Positions 34,974-45,003 of a stretch of 64,000 nt of DNA are shown here, piece by piece (positions within the stretch are counted from its first letter, which is position 1; each line of letters begins with the position of its first letter). Under the pieces are notes generated by a model. It worked only from the letters and a program-made list of their open reading frames with translations. It did not search any database and was not told the origin of the DNA. Both the position numbers and the translations under genes were made by a program. Origin of the DNA: Pseudeuparius sepicola (taxonomy: Eukaryota > Arthropoda > Insecta > Coleoptera > Anthribidae); NCBI GenBank assembly GCA_963920635.1, contig OY987307.1:14833735-14897734 (forward strand), given 5' to 3'.

Positions 34974-35371
34974 AATTGAAGGAAAATCAAGGGTTTGTAA
35001 CAAAATAGTTTAATATAATGACTTTACGCTATATTAATTTGTAAAATTCTTTTATTAATAACAAAACAAATATCATAATTTTTACATATTATGCAAATAA
35101 TTCTACATCTTTTTACGTAAGATCTGAAAATTTTTTAAATTTATATTTTTGCTCTTAAACATCTTAAATTTAATTATTATAATGATGTCGCTATAACTAA
35201 AATGTAAGCACTATAATATATTTTTTCTAATTTTATGATTTAATTTCATATTATCTTCAGCCCTGACGAAGTTCTTAAGCAAGAACGAAAGCTTGGAATT
35301 TTACAAATAAATATAGTGTAAAGTCATTATATTCAACTATTTCGCTGCAAACCCGTGATTTTCCCTCAATT
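34974..35371. mobile_element. 398-bp foldback element with hammerhead-like motif
   Basis: Arms 34974-35051 and 35294-35371 are inverted copies with a few mismatches, starting AATTGA(A/G)GGAAAATCA. Just inside the right arm, CTGACGA (35263-35269), a perfect stem GTTCTT/AAGAAC and GAAA (35287-35290) repeat the hammerhead-like order with one core change. No coding region. Possibly a non-autonomous relative of the Penelope group. Confidence 0.7.
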
Positions 35372-36126
35372 ATCAAAAGTTCAGTATAGACATTTTCAAG
35401 TTGTTAAAGTTGCCATGAGACAGACCGTATATCAATCAGCAGGTTGATTGCATACTATACCTACCCATATACCTATAGGAACCTATACCGCGCAAGAGAC
35501 GTCCGACCGGGGGAATAATTTGGCGGCCATTTTTAACCCTAAATGAAGCGGGAAATTTGAAATAATTTATACGGGTGGGTTCCATAAATAATGTAATGTC
35601 TTGGTTGTCGTTTTGTGTAAAATGGAAATTATTTTAGTTCAAAGTACAACATAGGTCCAAGATTTTTGTTGGTTTTGGTTTTGTAGGTTTAGAAATTATA
35701 CAACTTAATCAAAACAACATATTTTAATCATCATAAAGAGAACTAATTTAATTATTATTGTACATTATACCTTATACAATAGCTACATTATACTTCCCTA
35801 AATAATTACTTATTAGAAACATGAAAATATTTTTATTACCTAACATTTTCATACAATATTACTTGAGATAATTATTTCTTTCAATACTTATAATAATAAT
35901 AACCTATTTTCCAGGAACATATCTATACATATTTCTGAATTTTTAGGTGGCTAGTTTTATTCCTTAGAACTTTTTCTTTTCGTTTGTTTAAAAAATACAA
36001 GCAAAAGGAAACTTGGTAACTTCAACTTCTACCACTTTAATCTTTGCTTCAAAAATGGAAGTGAAGTGATTTCTAATTACGCTCTTCTTTGATAAGCTTC
36101 AATAATTTTGCTGGCGGTGATCTGCA
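35372..36126. other. No gene recognised
   Basis: A+T-rich left flank of element B; it ends with the TGCA target duplication at 36123-36126. Nothing else identified. Confidence 0.5.
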
Positions 36127-36323
36127 AGTTATGTTCATCGACCCCACAGCACACCGACCTGGACGAAAACCCCGAATCAGCGGAATCAGCTTTTTATTTT
36201 TCGTACACCGCATTTCCAATTTATATAAATATCGCGACCGCAATTAATCGATCAGTAATAGTTTATACCCTGCGTTCAATAAACCTTTTTAAAAACGAAG
36301 ATTTTCGACCCCGGAACATAACT
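36127..36323 (+). repeat. 5' LTR of element B
   Basis: 197 bp, from AGTTATGTTC to CATAACT. It contains a TATA box (TATATAA from 36222) 32 bp before the A of an initiator TCAGTA (36254), and a polyadenylation signal AATAAA at 36278-36283. This is a compact, plausible R-U5 layout. Confidence 0.95.
36222..36257 (+). promoter_or_regulatory. LTR core promoter of element B
   Basis: TATATAA begins at 36222 and TCAGTA has its A at 36254, a spacing of 32 bp, the normal TATA-to-start distance. The same pair is present in both 3' LTR copies. Confidence 0.6.
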
Positions 36324-36340
36324 GGCGCTGCGAACAGGAT
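36323..36340 (+). promoter_or_regulatory. Primer binding site of element B
   Basis: TGGCGCTGCGAACAGGAT follows the 5' LTR. The complement ends in CCA and would fit the T arm and acceptor (GCTGCGA) of a serine-type tRNA; the isoacceptor is inferred, not verified. Confidence 0.65.
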
Positions 36341-36449
36341 AGCTGCACGGAATCCAAAGGAGGATCATCGGTTCGTCTCAACGATTTGGCAGTTATCAAC
36401 GACCTGGGAGAAGAAACCTGTGCAGAGATTGGAGAACCATACGGCAGGG

Positions 36450-36475
36450 ATGTCCAGAGCGATTCTTCTTGTCCT
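36450..36475 (+). other. Predicted env leader exon of element B
   Basis: ATG at 36450 begins 26 nt that end at a strong donor, GTAAGT starting at 36476. The matching acceptor is the pyrimidine tract and CAG ending at 41251. The joined frame is open into Env and creates a hydrophobic N-terminus. Same length and phase as in element A. Confidence 0.7.
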
Positions 36476-36497
36476 GTAAGTTCACTTCCTTTTTCTC

Positions 36498-37751
36498 ATG
36501 AGTTCTGATTACCCTGAAGGTTCATTATTAGAAGAGTTAGCTCATTTTTCTATTACTCCAAAAGCTCCTAAACAAAAACCTCGTTTTAAACCATACTCTA
36601 AAAATTTATCTGAAGATTTAAAAAACCCTCAAATTTTAATTTCTCAGCCCTCAACTTCAAAAACTCAAGAAATGGCTTTAACAAATACCGACATTAATAA
36701 TTTGTGCAACACTCTTCCAGAATATAAACCGGGAGATAACCTCTCCACATTTATAAATTCAGTTGATAATTTAATTGCTTTTTTCACTCAACAAGGTGCT
36801 AATGCCACTCAACTATATATAATTAACACTCATATCGTTTCCAAAATTAAAAATGAGGCTCGTGATTTCTTAAATTTACACAATAAAACTTCTTGGGCAG
36901 AAATAAAGCCCCTTTTACTCCAAAAATATGGCGACCGTCGCACAGAAGAAATTTTATTAACACAATTAACCACCACAGTTCAAAAGCGTTCTGAATCTTA
37001 TGATGACTATTACAACCGAATAACTTTAGCACTTAATGATCTTTTACAGCATGTTTCTTTACATGAAAATAACGCTCAGGCAATCGAGTTTAAAGCTTCG
37101 TTTTTCAGAAAACAAGCCCTTAGAACATTTTGTACTGGCATAAACAATCCCTATTGCGATCATTTATCTCATTTTGAATTAAACTCTCTCGACGAAGCAC
37201 TTCAAAAATGCATAGCTTTAGATAACCACAAACAGCAACAGCAATATATGTCTTATCTTAAATCTACCACCTATCCCCGCGATTATCAAAGAAACAGTCA
37301 ACCTACCACTACCAATCGCCCTACTAATCAAAATCCTCAACCACCTCGCAACCCACAACCTAATCATAATACGAATATGAACCCAAATTTTAATCAACAA
37401 TTCCCTCAAAACTTTAATCAAGGTCCTTCAAACTCACCTAGAAATTTTGGCAACACAAATAGGCCCATTCCTCAAAGACAAAACCCTCCACCTAATAGAC
37501 AAGTATTCAGCCCACCATCTAATAGACCCAACAATAATTACTTCCAAAATCAATAGCGTCCAACTCCAACTCCCATGTCCATAACTTCAAAATTGCCGTC
37601 ACAGCAAACTTACAAACCAACCCCAATGTCCACACGTACTTTCCATAATAATATAGAATGCGATTCCAATTTAGAAACCGAAGAATACTTTTCCGAAAAT
37701 TTTCGAGAACAAGCCTGGGAATCTCCTCCCAATCCCGAATTATCGAATTAA
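36498..37751 (+). CDS. gag: Gag of element B, with an in-frame amber codon
   Basis: Capsid polyprotein from ATG 36498. The open part is 352 residues to TAG at 37554-37556 (context CAA TAG CGT). The same frame stays open afterwards to TAA at 37751, and the extension resembles the C-terminal part of element A Gag: a PTPMS-like word, then an acidic tail. With the extension, Gag would be 417 residues, close to 434 in element A. So the TAG is either a recent nonsense mutation or a readthrough codon. The capsid motif YGDRR is near residues 136-140. The tail is P/N/Q-rich, without zinc knuckles. Confidence 0.88.
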
Positions 37752-40700
37752 ATAATATTTCAAAAGCCACCAAACTTCCATTTTTCTATCTCCCTTATTC
37801 TAATCTTAAAGTATTAATAGATTCTGGTGGATCCGATACTGTAATAACTCCCGAAGCTGCACAAAATTTCGATCCAAAATATCAATTTTTTGAAACCTTT
37901 ACTCTTATTTCTATGAAAACTCCTAAAACCTACTCCGAAAACCTTTATTTTCCCGTTTTTAACGAAATTGACATTGATCAACCGTTTATAGTTAGAATTG
38001 CCGACTGGCACAATGATTTCGATATTCTTTTAGGTACTGGTGAACTCGACCAATTAGGTGCAAATATAGATTATGAAACTCATATATTTTCTATTCGTAA
38101 ATTAGGCGTTTCCGTTCCATTTGAAGTTATATATCGTTCGAATAATCGACTCCGTATCCCAGTAAATATCAATAATGGTGAAGTTGTACTCCCAGAAATT
38201 ACCCTTGATAACCAAACTGTACTCCCAATTTCAATACACCATGCCAATGATGGGTTTGTAGAAATACCACAACCAGAAAATTTAAATATTGACTTCCCTG
38301 AACCAATATCTGTTTATCCACTATCCGATTTTGAAGAATTATCACCTCCCTTCTCCAATAACTCATTTGATCCCAACTCTATTCGAACAAAACATCTGAA
38401 TTCCGAAGAAAAGCAAAAAATTCTTGATCTATGTCATAAATTTAAAGATATTTTTTACAATGAATCATCTGATCTGTCATTTACTAGTTCTGTCAAACAC
38501 GAAATCCGCACAAAAGACGAAACTCCTATTTTTTCCCGTTCTTTCCGACATCCTAAAGTCATGCAAAGCGAAATTTCTTCCCAAATTGATAAACTCTTAG
38601 AACAAAATATAATCCGACCTTCAATTTCCCCTTATTCTTCGCCCGTTTGGATCGTTCCAAAGAAAATGGATGCATCCGGTAAACGCAAGTTTCGCATGGT
38701 TATAGACTATCGCAAACTAAACGATAATACGGTTGAAGACAAATATCCCCTTCCCCGCATCGACGAAATACTTGACAATTTAGGCAAATGCACATACTTC
38801 ACAACCCTCGACTTAGCCCAAGGTTTTCACCAAATTGAAGTACACCCCAACTCCGTTGAAAAAACCGCCTTCACAGTTCCCAATGGCCACTTCGAATATA
38901 CAAGAATGCCGTTTGGTCTAAAAAACGCCCCAGCGACCTTCCAACGCATGATGGATGAAATTCTAAGAGAATACCTTTACAAATCATGTTTTGTCTATAT
39001 GGATGACGTCATTATATTTTCCAAATCTTTACAAGAACATCTTATACATATAAAATCCATCTTTCAAAAATTCCGTGAAGTAAACCTAAAAATTCAACTC
39101 GACAAATCTGAATTCCTAAACAAAGAAGTAGCTTTCCTTGGCCACGTGATTACTCCCGAAGGCATTAAACCCAATCCAAACAAAATATCCGCAATCCAAA
39201 ACTTCCCCATTCCTAAAACTACTAAGGAAATTAAAAGTTTCTTGGGACTAATAGGCTATTATCGCCGCTTCATTCCTAATTTCTCAAAAATGACAACACC
39301 CATGACACGTTGTTTACGAAAAGACACCAAAATTGAAATTGACCACCCTCAATATATAGATTGTTTTGAAAAATGTAAATCCGCTCTAAGTAACTCCCCA
39401 ATTCTCCAATACCCTGACTTTTCTCTACCTTTTACACTAACTACTGACGCCTCTAACGTTGCTATTGGCTCTGTCCTATCCCAAAAAGGAAAACCAATCG
39501 CTTACTACTCCCGCACCCTTCTTACCGCAGAACGAAACTACTCCACAATCGAGAAAGAACTCCTTGCAATCATAGAATCCTGTAAACATTTCCGGCCCTA
39601 TCTTTTTGGTGTAAAATTCACCATAGAAACCGATCACAACCCCTTAGTCTGGCTCTATAAAATTAAGGAACCCCATTCTCGTCTCGCCCGGTGGAAACTC
39701 AAATTAGAAGAATATAATTTTGAAATTGTATATCGCAAAGGTAAAGAAAATTTTGTAGCCGACGCTCTTTCCCGTATCGAACTCAATATGCATGAATTAG
39801 ACTCGATCTGTGTAAATCCTCCCTCACATGACGATGACTTTAATATTGACGACTTTATTAACGAAACTTATGAAAAACAAACTGGACTATCCACACAACA
39901 CTCCACACACGAAAACCCTATTGCAACTATTCCATTTTCCGAAGAACCCATTAATTATTTTCCTAATCAAATTATCTTAAAATTTGGAAACAAACATGAC
40001 GTTCAATACATCCTTAAATTCAAAAGTAAACACCAATATTACGTAACTCTTACTGAAAAAGATTGGAAAAATGACATTAAAAACACTCTCCATTCTATAA
40101 TATCTCCTAATCAACGCTACCATATCCTCACAGAACAAACGGATATCCAAAAATTTATATCTGAATATGTCCGCAATACTTTTAATGAAACCGTTCGTAT
40201 CTCTTTCTGCTCTAAACAAACTCAAGACATAGAGAATCCCGATAAACAACTTCAATGTGTTCAAGATTACCACAAGCAAAATCATAATGGCATACTCGAA
40301 ACTCTCAATCACTTAAAACTCCATTATTATTGGCCAAATATGCGCACTACGATTTCCGATTATATTAATAAATGCGATATATGCCTCCGAAATAAATATG
40401 AAAGACACCCTTATAAACTTCCCTTCAAAGGCCCCCTATTAGGACAAAAACCTTTTGATATTATCCACATAGACACCTTTTGCTGTAATCGTCAAAGTTT
40501 TCTAACAATCATAGATTCATTTTCCAAATACGCTCAAGTTTACAATATACAAGACAAAATGAATATATCCATTCTCAGCAAATTACGTCATTACTTTTCT
40601 CATCACAATTATCCGCGCAAAATTGTCTGTGACGAAGGAACTGAATTTTCCAATAATCTCTTTAAAGAATTTTGTAAACTCCACAAAATAGAACTCCATT

Positions 40701-41305
40701 TTACCACAGTTAATAATCCTAACTCTAACAGTCCTATCGAACGATTCCATTCCACATTTACAGAAAAACTGCGCGTTATGCAAGATGAACGACCTAGAGA
40801 ATATTTCCAAGACCTAATCACCCACTGTGTCCTTATTTATAACCAATCCATCCACTCAGCTACTGGCTACTCCCCTTTCTCAATCCTCTACGGCCCCTAT
40901 ATCGAAGAAATACAATTCGACGACGACTTACCTATTTATGAAAAATATAATCAACGACATAAAGATGAACTCCGCCCTTTTATTGATTCCCTTTACACTA
41001 AACTTCACGAAAAAGAAACCCGCATTTTAGAAAACCGCAACAAAAATCTACCAGATCCCACTCCTACTCCAGAACAAGGACAAACCGTGTACCTTTCCAA
41101 AAACACTCGTAACAAACTCGACGCACCCTATATACCCGCTACTGTTACCTCTACTGACAATACAAAAATTAAAGTCTTAACTACTAAGAATAAACCCACT
41201 AACTCTCATCCTAGAAAAATCAAACGCTTACGCAAACCTCCCTTGTTACAGAAACACCCTCCTAATAACCAACTGCCTGGCCCTTCAAGTGCAACCGATC
41301 CCTAA
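37658..41305 (+). CDS. pol: Pol of element B: protease, RT, RNase H, integrase
   Basis: 1215 residues counted from an internal ATG at 37658; the frame is -1 relative to gag. It is closed by a stop at 37649-37651, so the frameshift must occur within 37652-37751, where extended gag and pol overlap. Protease DSG is at 55-57 and RT YMDD at 447-450. RNase H has TTDAS at 595-599, TDH at 658-660 and DALSR at 702-706. The integrase zinc ligands are H872, H876, C906, C909 and the DDE triad is D939, D992, E1028. All catalytic residues are intact. The end overlaps env by 17 nt. The listed ATG is unlikely to be used. Confidence 0.95.
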   Translation: MRFQFRNRRILFRKFSRTSLGISSQSRIIELNNISKATKLPFFYLPYSNLKVLIDSGGSDTVITPEAAQNFDPKYQFFETFTLISMKTPKTYSENLYFPVFNEIDIDQPFIVRIADWHNDFDILLGTGELDQLGANIDYETHIFSIRKLGVSVPFEVIYRSNNRLRIPVNINNGEVVLPEITLDNQTVLPISIHHANDGFVEIPQPENLNIDFPEPISVYPLSDFEELSPPFSNNSFDPNSIRTKHLNSEEKQKILDLCHKFKDIFYNESSDLSFTSSVKHEIRTKDETPIFSRSFRHPKVMQSEISSQIDKLLEQNIIRPSISPYSSPVWIVPKKMDASGKRKFRMVIDYRKLNDNTVEDKYPLPRIDEILDNLGKCTYFTTLDLAQGFHQIEVHPNSVEKTAFTVPNGHFEYTRMPFGLKNAPATFQRMMDEILREYLYKSCFVYMDDVIIFSKSLQEHLIHIKSIFQKFREVNLKIQLDKSEFLNKEVAFLGHVITPEGIKPNPNKISAIQNFPIPKTTKEIKSFLGLIGYYRRFIPNFSKMTTPMTRCLRKDTKIEIDHPQYIDCFEKCKSALSNSPILQYPDFSLPFTLTTDASNVAIGSVLSQKGKPIAYYSRTLLTAERNYSTIEKELLAIIESCKHFRPYLFGVKFTIETDHNPLVWLYKIKEPHSRLARWKLKLEEYNFEIVYRKGKENFVADALSRIELNMHELDSICVNPPSHDDDFNIDDFINETYEKQTGLSTQHSTHENPIATIPFSEEPINYFPNQIILKFGNKHDVQYILKFKSKHQYYVTLTEKDWKNDIKNTLHSIISPNQRYHILTEQTDIQKFISEYVRNTFNETVRISFCSKQTQDIENPDKQLQCVQDYHKQNHNGILETLNHLKLHYYWPNMRTTISDYINKCDICLRNKYERHPYKLPFKGPLLGQKPFDIIHIDTFCCNRQSFLTIIDSFSKYAQVYNIQDKMNISILSKLRHYFSHHNYPRKIVCDEGTEFSNNLFKEFCKLHKIELHFTTVNNPNSNSPIERFHSTFTEKLRVMQDERPREYFQDLITHCVLIYNQSIHSATGYSPFSILYGPYIEEIQFDDDLPIYEKYNQRHKDELRPFIDSLYTKLHEKETRILENRNKNLPDPTPTPEQGQTVYLSKNTRNKLDAPYIPATVTSTDNTKIKVLTTKNKPTNSHPRKIKRLRKPPLLQKHPPNNQLPGPSSATDP

Positions 41306-42761
41306 TAATGGATACTATCAAGATCTGGTAGGCCAAGCACAATTATTTGACCACTTTCACCGTCACATACTTACTTTCAACTTAAGCACTATAGATAATA
41401 CCCTTAAACTTTACCCCGTTAATTTAGTTCTTTTTAATACTTCAACGACTTCGTCTTATTACAAAATGTTTAATCAATATCAACTGCTTTATCATGAAAC
41501 TCTTGACAATTTTCATAAACTAATTCGCCCTAGACAGAAACGTGGAATTATGAACTATATAGGTACTTTCATTAAATCAATCACAGGTAATCTCGACGAG
41601 AATGATCGTATATTTTTGGAAAAACATATTCAAGCTATCGAAAACAAGCAATCTCAAATTATTGGCACCCTCAATAACTCTACAACTTATGCCTCACAAA
41701 CAATAAAACGATATAACATGTTAGTTGAAACTATTAATAATAACACAGTTAAAATTGCACAAGATATTAATCTCCTCAGCGACGAATTTGACAAATATCT
41801 CTCACTTCATAGCGAAATACTTAATCTCGATCGTTTAAATCAATTCCTTCAAAAATTACTTCGAACTATTAATTTAGCTGCATTGCAACAGTCGAACATT
41901 GAACTCTTTTCTCTCTCTGAAATTATTAAACTAGAAAATCAACTCAAATCAATCTATAATAAAGCCTCTCTCTTATCCGATAACATGCACCCTTTTGAAC
42001 TAATCGAAACTGCTCAAAGTACAATAATCTCTACAGAAAGTCAGATACTCATTATCCTAAAAATTCCTATCCTTGATGAACTTGTATTCCCACTCTACCA
42101 AGTTTACCCAATCCATAACAAAGAAGATATCGTTTTGGTACCCCCTGCTGTTTACTATGGGAATAATCGTTGGTATTCCACATGCACACCTACAGAAAGA
42201 AAAATCACCTGTCAAACTATGTCAACAACCAGATGTCAACTGCCCACATTAGAAAACTGCACCACTGCCATTCTCCTGCAACCGATCATACATCAAACTA
42301 AGAGAAGCCTCATTGCCAGCACAAATCACCCACTCCGTATCACCGAAAAATGTTCAAAAACAGAAAAAATCATAAAGCAACCAGCAATCATCCAATCACC
42401 CTGTCCAATTCAAATTGAAAATCAATGGTATACCGCCACGCAAGAAGAAGCCGAAATCCCAGCCATCGTTCCTGTCAAAATTAATCCCAAGTATCGTCTA
42501 CAACTAAATCATTTACAGTCTCTTCAAGAAACACCGCAATTGTCGGCTATCCAACCCATACACCTAGATCCAGTCGTCATCTCCACAACAACCTGGTCAG
42601 CCACACTTCTTATCATCACTCTAATGTGTGTCATCATCTACTTCATCCTAAGAAAACGAAAAAGACTCCAAACACTCTTTTTCAAACCAAGAATATCACT
42701 CTCAGAACTCCAAGAACTTCAACAACTCAACAAGAAGCCCGAGGACGAACTTCCATCCTAA
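41252..42761 (+). CDS. env: Env of element B, baculovirus F-like (main exon)
   Basis: Fusion glycoprotein. Counted from the GTG at 41289 (an open-frame boundary, not a start), the furin-type site RQKR is at residues 82-85. It is followed by a hydrophobic fusion-peptide-like stretch with SITGNLD, heptad-rich sequence, a cysteine-rich middle part, a transmembrane helix at about 433-454 and a basic tail. No in-frame ATG exists upstream. The predicted acceptor ends at 41251, and the leader exon at 36450-36475 would supply the start and signal peptide. Intact apart from dependence on splicing. Confidence 0.88.
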
Positions 42762-42770
42762 GGGGGGAAG
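42761..42770 (+). promoter_or_regulatory. Polypurine tract of element B
   Basis: AGGGGGGAAG lies directly before the 3' LTR and overlaps the last base of the env stop codon. Confidence 0.8.
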
Positions 42771-42967
42771 AGTTATGTTCATCGACCCCACAGCACACCG
42801 ACCTGGACGAAAACCCCGAATCAGCGGAATCAGCTTTTTATTTTTCGTACACCGCATTTCCAATTTATATAAATATCGCGACCGCAATTAATCGATCAGT
42901 AATAGTTTATACCCTACGTTCAATAAACCTTTTTAAAAACGAAGATTTTCGACCCCGGAACATAACT
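42771..42967 (+). repeat. 3' LTR of element B
   Basis: 197 bp, one base different from the 5' LTR, and identical on reading to the copy at 50366-50562. Confidence 0.95.
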
Positions 42968-43356
42968 TGCAGTTAACAGGTATTACTTGCTGCTGCTGTA
43001 ATCATTTCTTCAGTTAATTATTCTAATTGCTCCATAAATGCGGCTCATCTCTTCGTCGTATCGAGAATTACAATGTGTCCACTTTCCTCATCTCCCCATC
43101 CTCGTCTTACCAATTTTGACGCCACTACTGCTTCTTCGGTTAGGTTTCTAGATGGTAGAGCGACACTTTTCGCGTTATTTTGTGTTGCATTAAAAAATCC
43201 TGTTCATCAAAATGAGAACACGCATAGGCATAGAGTCCTTCCAGATAATTATTATTGTCGATGACACCTAGAGTACCTACTAAGCCATTTCCTAAATTTA
43301 GTTTGTTCTCTTGAAAACCTAAAAATCAGCAAGAAATCAGAAAATATCAATGAGAA

Positions 43357-43499
43357 AAAAATAGTATATTACACACCGAGGTGGGAAGTGTTTCATTACT
43401 GTCGAGAGATTAAATAGTTAACCGAGGTGCGAAGCGCCGAGGTTAACTTTATCTCGAGACAGTAATGAAACACGTCACCGAGGTTTGTATACTATTTTA
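43357..43499. mobile_element. 143-bp palindromic MITE-like element
   Basis: Ends AAAATAGTATA inverted. The arms share GTGTTTCATTACTGTC and GTTAACC(G/T)(C/A)GG words, and the centre is GCGAAGCGCC. Repeated at 50952-51094 by the duplication. Confidence 0.65.
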
Positions 43500-43667
43500 T
43501 TTACAACCATCAATATTTTGTAATTTCAAAATTTTATCTTCATTTACTTCCCGCCCTCCTGGGTGCCACCCGCCCGGGAGGGCGGGAAGTAAAAGTAAAA
43601 AAATTGACACTTTCAAACTTCTAAAAAGTCAGAAATGTCAACATGACATACATGGTTGTAAATAAAC
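43495..43667. repeat. Nested inverted repeat with GC hairpin
   Basis: Outer ends TTTATTTACAACCAT and its mirror. Inside, a perfect 17-bp GC-rich palindrome (43543-43559 with 43577-43593, TTTACTTCCCGCCCTCC) encloses a loop that is itself partly self-complementary. Repeated at 51090-51262. Confidence 0.65.
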
Positions 43668-43964
43668 AATATTATTTGGCACTTACCTGGAATGTAATTT
43701 CACAATCTGGATGTAAAAGTCTCTTATTAGCATTTTCACAATGCTTTACCAAGTCATTATTTGATCTTGTAAATATGAAAACGAAAAGCTAATAACCGTA
43801 CAAAATATAAAGAAGATATCGCAATTAAAAAATAAAAACTCATCTCTCAAAAAAGCATGTCAACGCTGAGTTTCATGATTTTACCGTCGCCTTCAAAAAG
43901 TACAATGCAATTTCTTTCATACAGAATAAAAAAATTTAAACAAGGAATAAAGTAGCTACCATTC

Positions 43965-44568
43965 AAAAACTGAGTTTTCAATTATTCGAAAAATATGCGT
44001 TTTGATATGATTTTATACAGGCTGCCATGTTTTTTTATAATGAAGTTCAAATAGAAAATTCCTCTGAAAGCCATAGGCATACCATTAGGGTGGGTACAAA
44101 GGGCTATTATTGCCACGTGATCTTGTATTTTAATAATTAATTTTTCCACGTTTCTGAACAGGCTGCCAAGAAGTATGCAAGTTCTTATTGTGAAAATGCT
44201 GAAAAAGGAATGGCGTACCTTTCGCGCATGTCCAAGTACTGTTTAAATTGAATGTTATTTAATCATTTAAACGAGTTATTCGATGTAAAGTGTACTTGGA
44301 CATGCGCGAAAGGTATGCCATCCTTTTTTCAGCATTTTCATAATAAGAACTTGCATACTTCTCGTTGGCAGCCTGTTCAGAAACGTGGAAAAATTAATTA
44401 TTAAAATACAAGATCACGTGGCAATAATAGCCCTTTGGACCCACCCTAACGGTATGCCTATGGTTTTCCGAGGAATTTTTTATTTGAACTTCATTATAAA
44501 AAACATGGCAGCCTGTATAAAATCATATCAAAACGCATATTTTTCGAATAATTGAAAACTCAGTTTTT
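43965..44568. mobile_element. 604-bp foldback element
   Basis: Nearly its whole length is an inverted repeat (arms ~290 bp, loop ~25 bp) starting AAAAACTGAGTTTTCAATTA. It contains GCATGTCCAAGTAC words that mirror around 44275. No coding region. Duplicated at 51560-52163. Confidence 0.8.
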
Positions 44569-44941
44569 CACATGAAGAACCCAGGATGACTCTCTAATTC
44601 ATACCTTATTATTGTGAGAATATGTGCCACATAATGCCCTTTGCAAGGCATACTGAGTAAAATCACGTCCAAAAATCTGTCACTATCTCCCGGTCTAATA
44701 CTACACCAGCACCGAAAGATAATTGCTAATATGACTTATTTGGAGGGTCCAGCACTTTTTGGCAATGTAAGTAAACCAAAATGTCTTTTGGAATGTAATA
44801 ACAACAAACTAGAGGAAATTTTAAAATTTGGGTTTGGTTTCCTATTAATATGGCAATAAAATATTACCTGGTTTAATATCTGAAACCAGAATTTATAATA
44901 TTTTATGCAAATTATTTAATCCCAGTAATATTTAGTATGGG

Positions 44942-44977
44942 TATTTAATCTCTTTTGATAGAAAGGTTTTTTCAGTT
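44942..44977 (+). promoter_or_regulatory. Candidate core promoter (or acceptor) of the TGF-beta exon, copy 1
   Basis: TATTTAA at 44942-44948 lies 32 bp before the A (44974) of TCAGTT, which fits a TATA/initiator pair and leaves a 30-nt leader before the ATG. The same bases (GGTTTTTTCAG) also make a fair splice acceptor, so a non-coding upstream exon is the alternative. Confidence 0.4.
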
Positions 44978-45003
44978 AGTGTCCAGATCTTACCTATACG
45001 ACC

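Larger units (their letters stand above)
36127..42967 (+). mobile_element. Errantivirus-like Ty3/gypsy element B, full length
   Basis: LTR, primer site, gag, pol, env, polypurine tract, LTR, flanked by TGCA at 36123-36126 and 42968-42971. The 197-bp LTRs differ at one base (GCGTT against ACGTT near 36272), so the insertion is young. Pol and Env are open. Gag carries an in-frame TAG at 37554-37556. It lies about 2 kb upstream of the TGF-beta exon, in the same orientation. Its part from 38109 onward is repeated in the tandem duplication at 45702-53240. Confidence 0.95.

Noticed and set aside
37658..37660. ATG at 37658 as the start of Pol in element B
   Set aside because: It lies inside the gag-pol overlap, just after a stop in that frame. 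Pol in this clade is made as Gag-Pol by frameshifting.
39977..40821. Minus-strand open frames within pol of element B and its copy
   Set aside because: Shadows of the plus-strand pol coding sequence, identical in both duplication units for that reason.
41289..41291. GTG as the Env start in element B (and GTG 1995 / TTG 5770 in element A)
   Set aside because: These are boundaries of open frames, not initiation codons. The splice model or frameshift explains the starts better.
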